Assembly (NCBI RefSeq): GCF_003815775.1
Contig: NZ_CP033927.1
Coordinates: forward strand, 1-30,209
Source of the DNA: Chryseobacterium joostei
GTDB taxonomy: Bacteria; Bacteroidota; Bacteroidia; Flavobacteriales; Weeksellaceae
Direction: 5' to 3'
DNA: 30,209 nt
The position numbers and the translations under genes were made by a program. The notes under the pieces are model-generated. The model was given only the letters and a program-made list of their open reading frames with translations, was not told the DNA's origin and ran no database searches. Below are positions 1-7,366 of this stretch, one piece after another (positions within the stretch are counted from its first letter, which is position 1; each line of letters opens with the position of its first letter).

Positions 1-87
1 GAAAACTTCTAGCTCTGAAATTTTCTTTACCTTACAAATTAAAAAGAGTTCCGGTGTTATCAAAGATTTTAAGTTTAATTATTTCCT

Positions 88-435
88 TTATTCCTGAATT
101 TTAAAGGGTAGCCACATTTTAACGAGTTTTTCAAAACGTGGTTGTAAGAATTCCTTAATTTTTTCAAAATCATCTACCGTGATATTATCAATAATATGAG
201 GTGAGAAAACACCTCTACGCTGAAATACCATGAATATTTCTAAAATATACTTTTCTTTCTTTTCCTCATTTTCTCGTAAATCCCATCTAAAAACAAAATT
301 TAAATCAGGATTAAGTTTATTATATACTTCTAAAAATTCATCAAAGGAATCCCATTCTGCTCCTTCTTTTCTGTTATAAAAATTTCTATCTGCACAATAA
401 TAATCATGCTCTATTAATAAGTCTTTAAATTCCAT
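88..435 (-). CDS. Hypothetical protein, last gene of the mob operon
   Basis: This 115-residue protein is not recognised. It is soluble, acidic and rich in aromatic residues (Phe, Tyr, Trp), with no signal peptide, membrane segment or clear catalytic motif. The N-terminal third is hydrophilic; the middle (about residues 50-75) looks like a beta-rich segment containing FRWDL and ILEIFMVF, and the C-terminal third looks helical. Its ATG at 433-435 lies 6 nt after the stop of the preceding gene (442-993), which itself follows the relaxase, so the three are probably co-transcribed with mobC. A supporting role in mobilisation is possible but rests only on position. That it is a real gene is fairly safe from the tight operon spacing and the full-length open frame; function unknown. 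Confidence 0.7.
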   Translation of the reverse strand: MEFKDLLIEHDYYCADRNFYNRKEGAEWDSFDEFLEVYNKLNPDLNFVFRWDLRENEEKKEKYILEIFMVFQRRGVFSPHIIDNITVDDFEKIKEFLQPRFEKLVKMWLPFKIQE

Positions 436-441
436 AATTTA

Positions 442-993
442 TTATAAGTTTTTTAATTCTTTTACAAATAAAAGGTTAGCTCTATTACAGTTATCACACC
501 ATATTTGAAATTTTCTTCCATCTACACTTAACCCACATACTATTCTTTGTTTCCCTGCAGAATAACATTTTTTACAACGAAACATATTCATTTCTTCCGG
601 AATATCAATTTTTTCTGATGAATGGAGCAAAATATCTTCTATTTCTTCCAACAATTTATCATCCTTTTCTTCCCATTCTTCAATTCTCAAATTTAAGTCT
701 ATCTCCTGGTATTTATATCTTTTTAAATTTTTCAGTTGAATGTATAGTATAAAAATTAAAATACCTATCAAAATTACACCTATTAGTATTTGGTATTTAT
801 AAGAAAAATAGCCTATTAAAATCATTCCTACAGTTGTTACATAGAAAGTTAACCATTTCTTTTTAACCATTTCCTGCAGTCTTTTTTTTGTCTCGTTTAG
901 AGTTTCTAGATTATCATCAATTGACCATAACCTAACAGCAGTCAGATTCCCTTCAAAAGAGAATTTTTTATTTGAGTTACTATTTTTTTCCAT
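442..993 (-). CDS. Two-TM membrane protein with C-terminal zinc-ribbon-like cysteines
   Basis: This 183-residue protein is of unknown function. Residues about 50-85 form two closely spaced hydrophobic segments (TVGMILIGYFSY, then ILIGVILIGILIFILYI), an inner-membrane hairpin. A charged region of likely coiled coil follows (about 90-125). The C-terminus carries two Cys-x-x-Cys pairs, CKKC and CDNC, about 25 residues apart, which is the spacing of a small zinc ribbon. The ATG at 991-993 lies only 3 nt beyond the relaxase stop codon, so it is in the mob operon and may be translationally coupled. A membrane-anchored zinc-ribbon protein beside a relaxase could help dock the relaxosome at the membrane, but that is inference. 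The membrane hairpin and cysteines are seen directly. Confidence 0.75.
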   Translation of the reverse strand: MEKNSNSNKKFSFEGNLTAVRLWSIDDNLETLNETKKRLQEMVKKKWLTFYVTTVGMILIGYFSYKYQILIGVILIGILIFILYIQLKNLKRYKYQEIDLNLRIEEWEEKDDKLLEEIEDILLHSSEKIDIPEEMNMFRCKKCYSAGKQRIVCGLSVDGRKFQIWCDNCNRANLLFVKELKNL

Positions 994-996
994 ATT

Positions 997-3900
997 CTAA
1001 TATTTTGATTTTCCTTTACTTTTATTGTTTCCTTTTTTAATATTTGGTTTTTTATTTCTCAGATTATTAGTAGTAATAAGCCCGGATAAAACAGTGGTTA
1101 AATGGTTCATATTTTGATTATTTCCTATAGATTTCAAGCTCTCTTTTAAACTTTGATAATTCGCTTTATCTGCACTCGTGAAAAACATATCTTTTTCAGT
1201 CATTCCATTCTTTTTTAATTCAAAGGCAGCTCCCTTAAAGTTACCATTCTCAGTAAGAATATTAATCTTCCTGTTTACTTGTGCCTTTTCCTCATTTCCT
1301 TTCCCAAAATGATTGAGAATTTTTTCCTGGAGAACTACATCCGTTTTAATTTGGAAGCTTTTCTCTGTAGCGTTGGAACTATTCACCAGGGAAAGCTTAA
1401 TTCCTGAATTTTTTTCTTCTATATGTATACCTTTTGAATTTAAATACTCCTGCTTATTAGGAATATCATTAGTAATTGCCTTATTGAAATAGTAGTCTAT
1501 ATAATTCTTTTCCGCAATTCCTTTTAATACAGAAATATCTTTTTCCGGAAGCTTGTCTTTAATTTCTTCCACTACTAGCATTTTATCCGGAATCTGCATT
1601 TTTCCTTCATTTCCTGATACTTCATTAACCATATCCTTTATAACAGGGGAATAGAATTTATATACATTATTCTCAGCAACAAATTTCTGTAGCTCTGAAT
1701 CTATTTTAATATCTGTTTTCATTGTATATTTTCCGGTTTTCTCTGTTACTCCCCCTTCATCATTTCTAAATCCTTGTAGGGCTAATAAGGCTGCCGGATT
1801 TTCAAAAGTTTTTGACAGAGTGAAGTTAGCATCCAAAGACATTTTTTCTTTCATAATTGCCTGTTCTATTGCATCCGGAGAACTTATTTTTTCTATAAAA
1901 TCTTTTATTTTATTATCATCTATTTTATGGTCCTGGGTAAGTTCCTTAAATTTCTCTAATGATAAATCTTTGTTAACCGATATATATTCTAAAAGGTCAC
2001 TATGATAAGATGCTTTTTGCTCTTTTACTATAGTGGAGAAGGCTTCATTAAGTACCATACTATCCCCTAGTTCTTGAAACCTTGGTTCATCATTCTTAGT
2101 GAAGAAAATATCTTTCTCTGTTAGACCATTATTCCTAAGCTCCATTGCTACTCCTACATAATTTTCGCTTTCTATAAGAGTATGTATTTTCCTGTGAATC
2201 TGTGCTTGTTCCGGGTTATCTTTTCCTACTTGCTTTAAAATATTCTCTTGCAATACGGAATCAACTTTTATCTTTTCTTCCTTTTCTATAGCTGTAGAAG
2301 AGTTAACCAGGGAAAGTTTACTACCATTCTCCTGTTCATCAACCTGTATACCTTTTGAATTCAAATATTCTTGCTTATTTTGGATATCCTCTTCTATTGA
2401 CTTGTTAAAGTAATAATCAATATAGTCTCGCTCAGCTACTCCTTTTAATAAGGAAACATCCTTTTCCGGAAGCTTGTCTTTGATTTCTTCTACTACTAGC
2501 ATTTTTTCCGGAAGCTGCATTTTTCCCTCATTTCCTGATACCTGTTGTACCATATCCCGGATTAATGGAGAATAAAATTTATAAACATTGTTTTCAGCTA
2601 TGTAGTTCTGCAGTTCTGCATCTACCTTCATTTTTGTTTCTACAGTATGCTTTCCTGTCTTTTCAGTTATTCCAGGTATTGAAGGTCTGTCTTCTGTAGC
2701 AGGAATCTCTTGGCTTCTATATCCTTGTAGGGCTAATAAGGCTGCCGGATTTTCAAAAGCTGCAGCTAAATTTATATTTCTCTCAATATTTTTTTTCTCG
2801 GAAGACTCTGCTTTATTGATTGACTCCTGAGTACTCATTGAATCTACAAACTTTTCTATTTTCTCTGCAGGAATATTTTGTTCTTTCACTACCTCTGCTA
2901 TTCCTTCTGCAAAAAGAGTCTTTTTCTGAGACATATTCTCTAATAAAGTACTTCTATAATCTACTCCTGCTTCTCTTATGAAGAAATACAAAGAATCATT
3001 AAGTAATTTATTGTGTTCTTTGTCCTCTGTGTAAATTTTCCAATCTTCATTACTTTTCAAAATTTCTCGCTCTGTTTCCGGAAGAATCTCAATGTTAACT
3101 CTTGACCAAATTTTATCTTCTATTGCTAGTCTTGACTTAATTACCTCTTTATCATTTTCAACCTCTTGGTGATTTAGTTTTTCCCCTAGAGGTTTTAAAA
3201 AATCTTGTTCTAAGCCTTTCAAAAGGAATGGTTCTGTATAACCTTCTATTTTTGCTGATAAATTAGCTCCATTTTGGACTATTTCTATTCCATGCTTGTT
3301 TAGATATTCCAAAACTTTTTCCGGTTCCATTTCGGTCTTAAAAGCCCTGTTTTTAGTATCAATACCATACTCTTTATTTATTAGCTTTTCCAGTTCAGTT
3401 CGATATTCTCCCTGCAGCTCTTCAATTTTAAATAGCTTTTCATGAGCAAAATATATATCTTTTGTAACTTTCACCTGGTAATCCGGAAGTTTCTCTTTTT
3501 TCTCTTTCTCAGGTTCATTGGTTTCTTTTAGTTTCTCCGCTCTTTCTTCTATTTTCTCAGTTATATTTCGTATTCCCTTTAAAGTATTTTGTACCTCGAA
3601 TGGCAAAGGTTCTTTTGGGTTAAAAAGCTTTTCTACTACGGCAATATTATTGACTCCTGTAAATGAGTAATAAGTTTCTTTATCAAATCTCCTCTGCTCC
3701 TTCTCCTGTTCCTGGAAAGATTCTACTACTTTATCTAAAGTTCTATTTTTTTCAGAAAAATAAGTTCTGAGAGATTCATTTTCCTTGTCTGTGAGGAAGC
3801 CTTTAAGCTCATTGTATTGTTTACCTACTTCCAGGTAATTAAATATGTTCTCTTTCTGATAAATATCCTGAACAAAAGATGAAGTAAATCCCTGGGCTTT

Positions 3901-4989
3901 CATGTCATTTCGATAAGCAAAAAGAGCCTCAGTATAAATTTTATTTTTTAATTCTGGGCTGAGTTCTACTTTTGTTTCTTCGCTCAATTTTGAAGTATCT
4001 AACTTTTTTAAATCATTACTATTGAAAGCATTTTTACTTACTTTATCAATAAATATATATCCTGTTTTTTCATTTTTTATGATTTCAATTGACTTACTGT
4101 AATTGTTAAAATCTTCTATTTTTATTTTTTCAAAAACTTTCAGTTCTTTTTCAAACCTTGCCTGAAATGAAAGTAATTTTCCATAATTTTTAGATGCGTT
4201 TTCAAAATTTCCCTGGATGGATTCTTTTAATTTTGGATGGGAAAATTTTTTACTTAAATCACTTCCGGAAACTGCTAAAGTTCCTTTCTCTTCAACATAT
4301 CTTCCTTTAACTTTATCAGTTACTGCAAAAGATACCCCGGTGAAATTTTTCTTATTTGAAACATAAGTCTCAATGTGATATTTTTCTTTCAATATTTGCT
4401 GAAAATCATTAAACCTCCGGGGCTTTAATGTCATCACTTCTTTTACAGATTGAGTTAAATAATTTTTATAATCTGCAGATTTATTTAATTCTACATGATT
4501 CTTTTTATCTATTGAAATTTCTTTTTTAATACTAGAAACTATTCTTAAACCGTGCTTTTTTTCTAAGCCCCGGTTAATTTCCATGAGTCTGTATTGTTCC
4601 CAATTTCGGGAAACTTTTGTTCCATCATCTTTAATAGAATGTGTGATGATATGAATATGAGGATGGTCTTGGTCATGATGTCTAACTGCCCAAACTGGCT
4701 GCTCACCATAACCCAATTTTTCTAGGCATTCCCTGGTTATTTCTTCCATCTTTTCATTGGTCAAAATCTCCTTATCTTCTATGGGAAAATTAAGAGAAAG
4801 ATGTACGTAAGGGTCTGCCATACTGTCATCAAGTTTTGAGATTGCCTTAAAAGACAATTCTACAGATTTTTTACTATTATCGTCAATTCCTTGTGAATAT
4901 AATTTTTCTGCTACCCCTTCTTCTATCTTCTTAAAATGGTAGTTAGTAAGGCTCTCTAAAGTGCCTACATGAGTAAGATTACCTATCAT
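997..4989 (-). CDS. mobA: MOBP-type relaxase with long repetitive C-terminus
   Basis: The relaxase nicks one strand at oriT, stays covalently attached to the 5' end through a tyrosine and pilots the strand into the recipient. The N-terminal 150 residues match the relaxase/mobilisation nuclease family (PF03432 type). Tyr17 in LTNYHFKK is the likely nucleophile, and residues 104-113, HHDQDHPHIH, are the three-histidine metal-binding motif. The protein is 1330 residues, much longer than the 300-500 usual for mobilisation relaxases. The extra part is Glu/Lys-rich and has no recognised helicase or primase motif. It contains a tandem duplication of about 317 residues (about 667-983 and 984-1300, landmark FENPAALLALQG at about 745 and 1062), and a weaker third relative near 560-625. 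It follows mobC by 6 nt and is followed by two small genes. The start is the first ATG of the frame, 11 codons before the conserved LxxLxxY region. The family call is strong; the symbol is generic. Confidence 0.9.
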   Translation of the reverse strand: MIGNLTHVGTLESLTNYHFKKIEEGVAEKLYSQGIDDNSKKSVELSFKAISKLDDSMADPYVHLSLNFPIEDKEILTNEKMEEITRECLEKLGYGEQPVWAVRHHDQDHPHIHIITHSIKDDGTKVSRNWEQYRLMEINRGLEKKHGLRIVSSIKKEISIDKKNHVELNKSADYKNYLTQSVKEVMTLKPRRFNDFQQILKEKYHIETYVSNKKNFTGVSFAVTDKVKGRYVEEKGTLAVSGSDLSKKFSHPKLKESIQGNFENASKNYGKLLSFQARFEKELKVFEKIKIEDFNNYSKSIEIIKNEKTGYIFIDKVSKNAFNSNDLKKLDTSKLSEETKVELSPELKNKIYTEALFAYRNDMKAQGFTSSFVQDIYQKENIFNYLEVGKQYNELKGFLTDKENESLRTYFSEKNRTLDKVVESFQEQEKEQRRFDKETYYSFTGVNNIAVVEKLFNPKEPLPFEVQNTLKGIRNITEKIEERAEKLKETNEPEKEKKEKLPDYQVKVTKDIYFAHEKLFKIEELQGEYRTELEKLINKEYGIDTKNRAFKTEMEPEKVLEYLNKHGIEIVQNGANLSAKIEGYTEPFLLKGLEQDFLKPLGEKLNHQEVENDKEVIKSRLAIEDKIWSRVNIEILPETEREILKSNEDWKIYTEDKEHNKLLNDSLYFFIREAGVDYRSTLLENMSQKKTLFAEGIAEVVKEQNIPAEKIEKFVDSMSTQESINKAESSEKKNIERNINLAAAFENPAALLALQGYRSQEIPATEDRPSIPGITEKTGKHTVETKMKVDAELQNYIAENNVYKFYSPLIRDMVQQVSGNEGKMQLPEKMLVVEEIKDKLPEKDVSLLKGVAERDYIDYYFNKSIEEDIQNKQEYLNSKGIQVDEQENGSKLSLVNSSTAIEKEEKIKVDSVLQENILKQVGKDNPEQAQIHRKIHTLIESENYVGVAMELRNNGLTEKDIFFTKNDEPRFQELGDSMVLNEAFSTIVKEQKASYHSDLLEYISVNKDLSLEKFKELTQDHKIDDNKIKDFIEKISSPDAIEQAIMKEKMSLDANFTLSKTFENPAALLALQGFRNDEGGVTEKTGKYTMKTDIKIDSELQKFVAENNVYKFYSPVIKDMVNEVSGNEGKMQIPDKMLVVEEIKDKLPEKDISVLKGIAEKNYIDYYFNKAITNDIPNKQEYLNSKGIHIEEKNSGIKLSLVNSSNATEKSFQIKTDVVLQEKILNHFGKGNEEKAQVNRKINILTENGNFKGAAFELKKNGMTEKDMFFTSADKANYQSLKESLKSIGNNQNMNHLTTVLSGLITTNNLRNKKPNIKKGNNKSKGKSKY
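1090..2991 (-). repeat. In-frame tandem duplication inside the relaxase gene
   Basis: Two copies of a unit of about 951 bp (317 codons) lie head to tail, roughly 2041-2991 and 1090-2040. Paired landmarks sit 951 bp apart: the string encoding FENPAALLALQG (about 2721-2757 and 1771-1806), KMLVVEEIKDKLPEKD, and KQEYLNSKGI. Parts of the DNA are almost identical between copies, while others have diverged to about half identity at protein level, so the duplication is not recent but is kept in frame. Confidence 0.85.
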
Positions 4990-4995
4990 TGCATC

Positions 4996-5376
4996 TTATT
5001 TATCTAAAAGCTTAATCAAATTATCATTGATTTGAGTATTTTTTTCTAAAATGGACTTCAATAGAAAGAAAATTTCACCTTCTTTTTTTATTCCGGAATT
5101 ATAAAACTTTGTTAACTGATTAAGATTGGTTCCTTGTTTATTAATTTCTCTTACCATAGCATAAAAATCTTCTTTTGGAATTCCTATGCTTAGTCCAGGT
5201 GAAACATTTTTAATTTCCTTGTAAACACAATATCTCAGAAATTTTGAATTATTACCCCCGAAATAAATTGCTGACTTCTCTTCTATTTTTTTCCTTTCTT
5301 CTTCATTAAACCTGACAGTTATTCCTTTCTTAAACTCTTCTTCCGGAAGCTTTTTTTTTGTTCGGCTTTGACTCAT
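4996..5376 (-). CDS. mobC: MobC-like relaxosome accessory protein
   Basis: This protein (126 residues from the chosen start) binds oriT DNA as part of the relaxosome and helps the relaxase load. It has the form of the MobC/NikA family: a basic N-terminus (SQSRTKKK), a ribbon-helix-helix-like segment (ITVRFNEEERKKIEEKSA), then the family signature near residues 85-100, INKQGTNLNQLTKFYNSG. The frame is open upstream to 5553, but that extension reads as a Phe/Ile/Tyr-rich run unlike any MobC, and the family begins close to MSQSR, so I chose the ATG at 5374-5376. The stop is 6 nt before the relaxase ATG, so the two genes form an operon. The upstream region is very AT-rich and may contain MobC binding sites. 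Confidence 0.85.
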   Translation of the reverse strand: MSQSRTKKKLPEEEFKKGITVRFNEEERKKIEEKSAIYFGGNNSKFLRYCVYKEIKNVSPGLSIGIPKEDFYAMVREINKQGTNLNQLTKFYNSGIKKEGEIFFLLKSILEKNTQINDNLIKLLDK

Positions 5377-5595
5377 TTTGAAAAAATATAAGTCAAAGAT
5401 AAACAATAAAAAATAAAAAATGTAATACATATCTACACCTTGCTTATTGATTGATTCAATAGAGGGGCGAAAAATTTCTGTTTTAATACTGATTATCAGA
5501 TATTTAATAAATATTTCAACTTTTGAAAAGTCCAAAAAGATACTTTTTCTCAAAAATCCATTATACTCTTATAATTACTTAAATTTCAATTAATT

Positions 5596-5674
5596 ATAAA
5601 ATAATTAACTTTTAACGTTTTTATTTTCATGAGATAATATTTTTATATGTACACATAAAATAATTAACTTTTAA
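5596..5674. repeat. Pair of 20-bp direct repeats upstream of mobC
   Basis: The string ATAAAATAATTAACTTTTAA occurs at 5596-5615 and again, identical, at 5655-5674 (59 bp apart). The first copy overlaps an inverted repeat (5590-5608). Spaced repeats beside a relaxosome gene are candidate binding sites for MobC or for the product of the divergent gene at 5791; the low complexity of the region weakens this. Confidence 0.6.
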
Positions 5675-5763
5675 AAATACTTTATAATATACTATAATAA
5701 ACATCTAAAATATAGATAATTATGATTATTATAATTTTAATAAATATTAATAAAAATATATCG

Positions 5764-5771
5764 TATATTTG
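5764..5771 (+). promoter_or_regulatory. Candidate -7 box of the gene at 5791
   Basis: TATATTTG matches the Bacteroidota -7 consensus TAnnTTTG and lies 19 nt before the ATG. No TTG or TTTG is seen 19-21 nt further upstream, so only half of the promoter is supported. Confidence 0.45.
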
Positions 5772-5790
5772 AAAATATTTTTAACTAAAA

Positions 5791-6345
5791 ATGAAGATAA
5801 AATACAGACTTAAATATTCAGGAAAAATGGACGAATTACTTGCTCCTTATATTGGAAAAAAGCTTGTAATTTCAGTAGAAGAATTCAGAGAATTTTTTAA
5901 CGTTCCTAATATAAAAACATCATCAGCTCTAGTACAAAAAATTATAGAAACCTGTAAGAGAGAATTTGATGAATTGGAGCAAATTAATTTCAATTTTGAA
6001 GTAGCTAAAAAATTTAAGAAAACTCAATTTTTCATTTTTTATCCTTACAATAATGAACCTAACTTTTTTTTAAGCTCCATCCAGGATAAATTTAAAATTG
6101 AACCTGAAAAGGAAAAATATATTGAACCAACAAAAAACTTATCCTTTGAAGAAATAAGCACTCCAGTAATTGCCCAGGAAGAAAAAATTATTCCCACAGA
6201 ACCGGAAGAAATTGAAGAAGAAAAAGTAAAATATGAGTTTGAAAATTTCACAAATTTTAAAGTACCTGATTATGATAATTTTAATACCGATGATATACAA
6301 TCCGGGTTAGAAAGAATAAGAAAAATGCGCCAAAATGGCGGATAA
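5791..6345 (+). CDS. Small winged-helix protein resembling the C-terminal half of a Rep initiator
   Basis: This 184-residue protein has an N-terminal part (about residues 10-90) that reads like the second winged helix of Rep_3/RepB-type initiators. It has a helix with ISVEEFREFF and a short loop, then a recognition-type helix (ALVQKIIETCKREFDEL) and a beta wing ending in FFIFYP. The same arrangement occurs in the C-terminal half of the full-length initiator at 7365-8513. Residues 100-160 are a Glu/Pro/Lys-rich linker and the end is a short basic helix (ERIRKMRQNGG). There is no first winged helix, so it cannot be a complete initiator. It may be a DNA-binding regulator of copy number or of mob genes. 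It is divergent from mobC and followed by a strong terminator. The fold assignment is from pattern only. Confidence 0.5.
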   Translation: MKIKYRLKYSGKMDELLAPYIGKKLVISVEEFREFFNVPNIKTSSALVQKIIETCKREFDELEQINFNFEVAKKFKKTQFFIFYPYNNEPNFFLSSIQDKFKIEPEKEKYIEPTKNLSFEEISTPVIAQEEKIIPTEPEEIEEEKVKYEFENFTNFKVPDYDNFNTDDIQSGLERIRKMRQNGG

Positions 6346-6442
6346 ATAAATTAAATAGTCCAAAGAGATATTTATTTTTATTTCCCTATTTTTGCTTTGA
6401 GATACTCAATTTTTCTTTTGAGTTTCATGGTTATTAGTTTTT

Positions 6443-6472
6443 AAATCCTCGTATAAACGAGGATTTTTTTTA
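6443..6472. terminator. Bidirectional terminator between convergent genes
   Basis: AAATCCTCG and CGAGGATTT form a perfect 9-bp stem around TATAAA, followed on the plus strand by a T-run. On the minus strand the stem is also followed by T-rich sequence. It serves the plus gene ending at 6345 and probably the minus gene ending at 6474. A smaller hairpin, ACTCAA/TTGAGT, lies upstream at 6404-6423. Confidence 0.85.
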
Positions 6473-6473
6473 C

Positions 6474-6956
6474 TTAAATGTACCATCTTTTATAAAATTT
6501 AGATATATCTTTTGTCTTGTCTTTAGATTTTCTTTCTTCCGAAAAACTTTCTGCATATTCTAAAACATAAGGTCTTAATTTCTTCAAAATTGTTTTTCCT
6601 GTTTTTATTCTACTCTCGAAAACCTTTTTATAATCCTCATTCTCTGAAACTATTGCTATTCTGATTTGATATTCTTTTTTTGTTAGTTCATCTATTACCA
6701 AAATTAGATTTTCAAAATATATAATTCTCCTGGCTATTACTTCAAAAGCATCCTGAATGTTTGGAAAGGAAAAACCAAATACATCATTATCGGTCCTCCA
6801 AAAAAGTTCTGCCGTTTCTCTATCATTTTTTTTTCTTAAATGAAGATAATATTCTACTGATTCAATATAGGTACTGAATTCATCACTTCTTTCCGTTCTG
6901 TGAACTTCCTTTGCTAAAAGAGAATTCTTAAAATCTTCTAATACTGTATTTCTCAT
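6474..6956 (-). CDS. Hypothetical protein between inverted motif copies
   Basis: This 160-residue soluble protein is unrecognised. It appears mostly helical, with an acidic N-terminal half (residues 20-60, rich in Glu and Tyr), a central segment with hydrophobic helices (ARRIIYFENLILVIDEL, about 75-95) and a strongly basic C-terminus (EERKSKDKTKD followed by FYKRWYI). No Cys/His metal site, signal peptide or nuclease motif is visible. It stands alone: the plus-strand gene upstream is convergent and separated by a terminator, and the iteron array lies behind its start. The gene and terminator together are enclosed by inverted copies of AGTCCAAAGAGATA, which raises the possibility that it moves or is regulated as a unit. 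Start: the first ATG, 6954-6956. Confidence 0.65.
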   Translation of the reverse strand: MRNTVLEDFKNSLLAKEVHRTERSDEFSTYIESVEYYLHLRKKNDRETAELFWRTDNDVFGFSFPNIQDAFEVIARRIIYFENLILVIDELTKKEYQIRIAIVSENEDYKKVFESRIKTGKTILKKLRPYVLEYAESFSEERKSKDKTKDISKFYKRWYI

Positions 6957-7083
6957 ATTAAAATTATTTCTGTTTAATAGATGCGGTCTATAGATATTTA
7001 TCTCTTTGGACTTTTCTAAATTATCTATGACTATTATATCTATACACTATACTTCCTTTATGGTTCTGTTATATTAAACTTGT

Positions 7084-7366
7084 ACACTTTTGGAGGTCGT
7101 TATTATAAAACACTGGTTTTCAATAGTATTTTTATGCTAATTTTCAATTTACTCCGACACTTTTGGAGGTGGTTAGAATATACTCCGACACTTTTGGAGG
7201 TCGTTAATGATATACTCCGACACTTTTGGAGGTCGTTAATGATATACTCCGACACTTTTGGAGGTCGTTAATGATATACTCCGACACTTTTGGAGGTCGT
7301 TAATGATATACTCCGACACTTTTGGAGGTCGCAAATGTTAAAACTCCGACACTTTTGGAGGTCGTT
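7084..7366. repeat. oriV: Iteron array, predicted oriV
   Basis: Seven copies of a 22-24 bp unit with core ACTCCGACACTTTTGGAGGT begin at 7151, 7182, 7214, 7246, 7278, 7310 and 7343, with a period of 31-33 bp. A truncated eighth copy (ACACTTTTGGAGGTCG) lies apart at 7084-7099. Each unit contains a short inverted repeat CTCC/GGAG. The period of three helical turns places all copies on one DNA face, as expected for initiator-bound iterons. The last unit overlaps the stop codon of the rep gene (7365-7367). The spacers between copies 2-6 are identical, so the array has expanded recently. It is directional, and the repeats vary little, which fits iterons and not CRISPR spacers. Confidence 0.92.

Larger units (their letters stand above)
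5377..5790. other. AT-rich intergenic region between mobC and a divergent gene; possible oriT
   Basis: This stretch separates mobC (minus) from the plus-strand gene at 5791. In MOBP elements oriT often lies immediately upstream of mobC, so this is one of two places where I would look for it. Visible structure: a 20-bp direct repeat (5596-5615 and 5655-5674); an 8-bp-arm inverted repeat TTAATTAT-AAA-ATAATTAA at 5590-5608; and near 5528 a diverged copy of the AGTCCAAAGAGATA motif found elsewhere in the window. The segment 5455-5475 holds the only locally GC-rich patch (AGAGGGGCG). I cannot identify a nick site. Confidence 0.4.
6355..7014. repeat. Inverted pair of the AGTCCAAAGAGATA motif around one gene
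   Basis: The 14-mer AGTCCAAAGAGATA begins at 6358 on the plus strand and recurs on the minus strand ending at about 7012, in inverted orientation. The pair encloses about 650 bp containing a terminator and the orphan gene 6474-6956. The same motif in inverted orientation also encloses 15462-16826, and a part of it appears at 8543-8554. The repeats are short and no target-site duplication is evident. Confidence 0.5.

Noticed and set aside
2..97. Possible C-terminal fragment of a plus-strand gene entering from the left edge
   Set aside because: A frame is open from position 2 to a stop at 95-97, but it would overlap the minus gene end and is too short to judge; nothing recognisable.
5377..5553. 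N-terminal extension of MobC to an ATG at 5553
   Set aside because: The extra 59 residues are Ile/Phe/Tyr-rich AT-driven sequence without family similarity; the MobC signature fits a start at 5376.
7080..7271. Open frame across the iterons on the plus strand
   Set aside because: Its repetitive peptide (RHFWR units) is simply the translated 32-bp iteron.
7084..7366. CRISPR array
   Set aside because: Spacers are 8-10 bp and mostly identical, there are no cas genes, and the repeats adjoin an initiator gene; iterons explain them.
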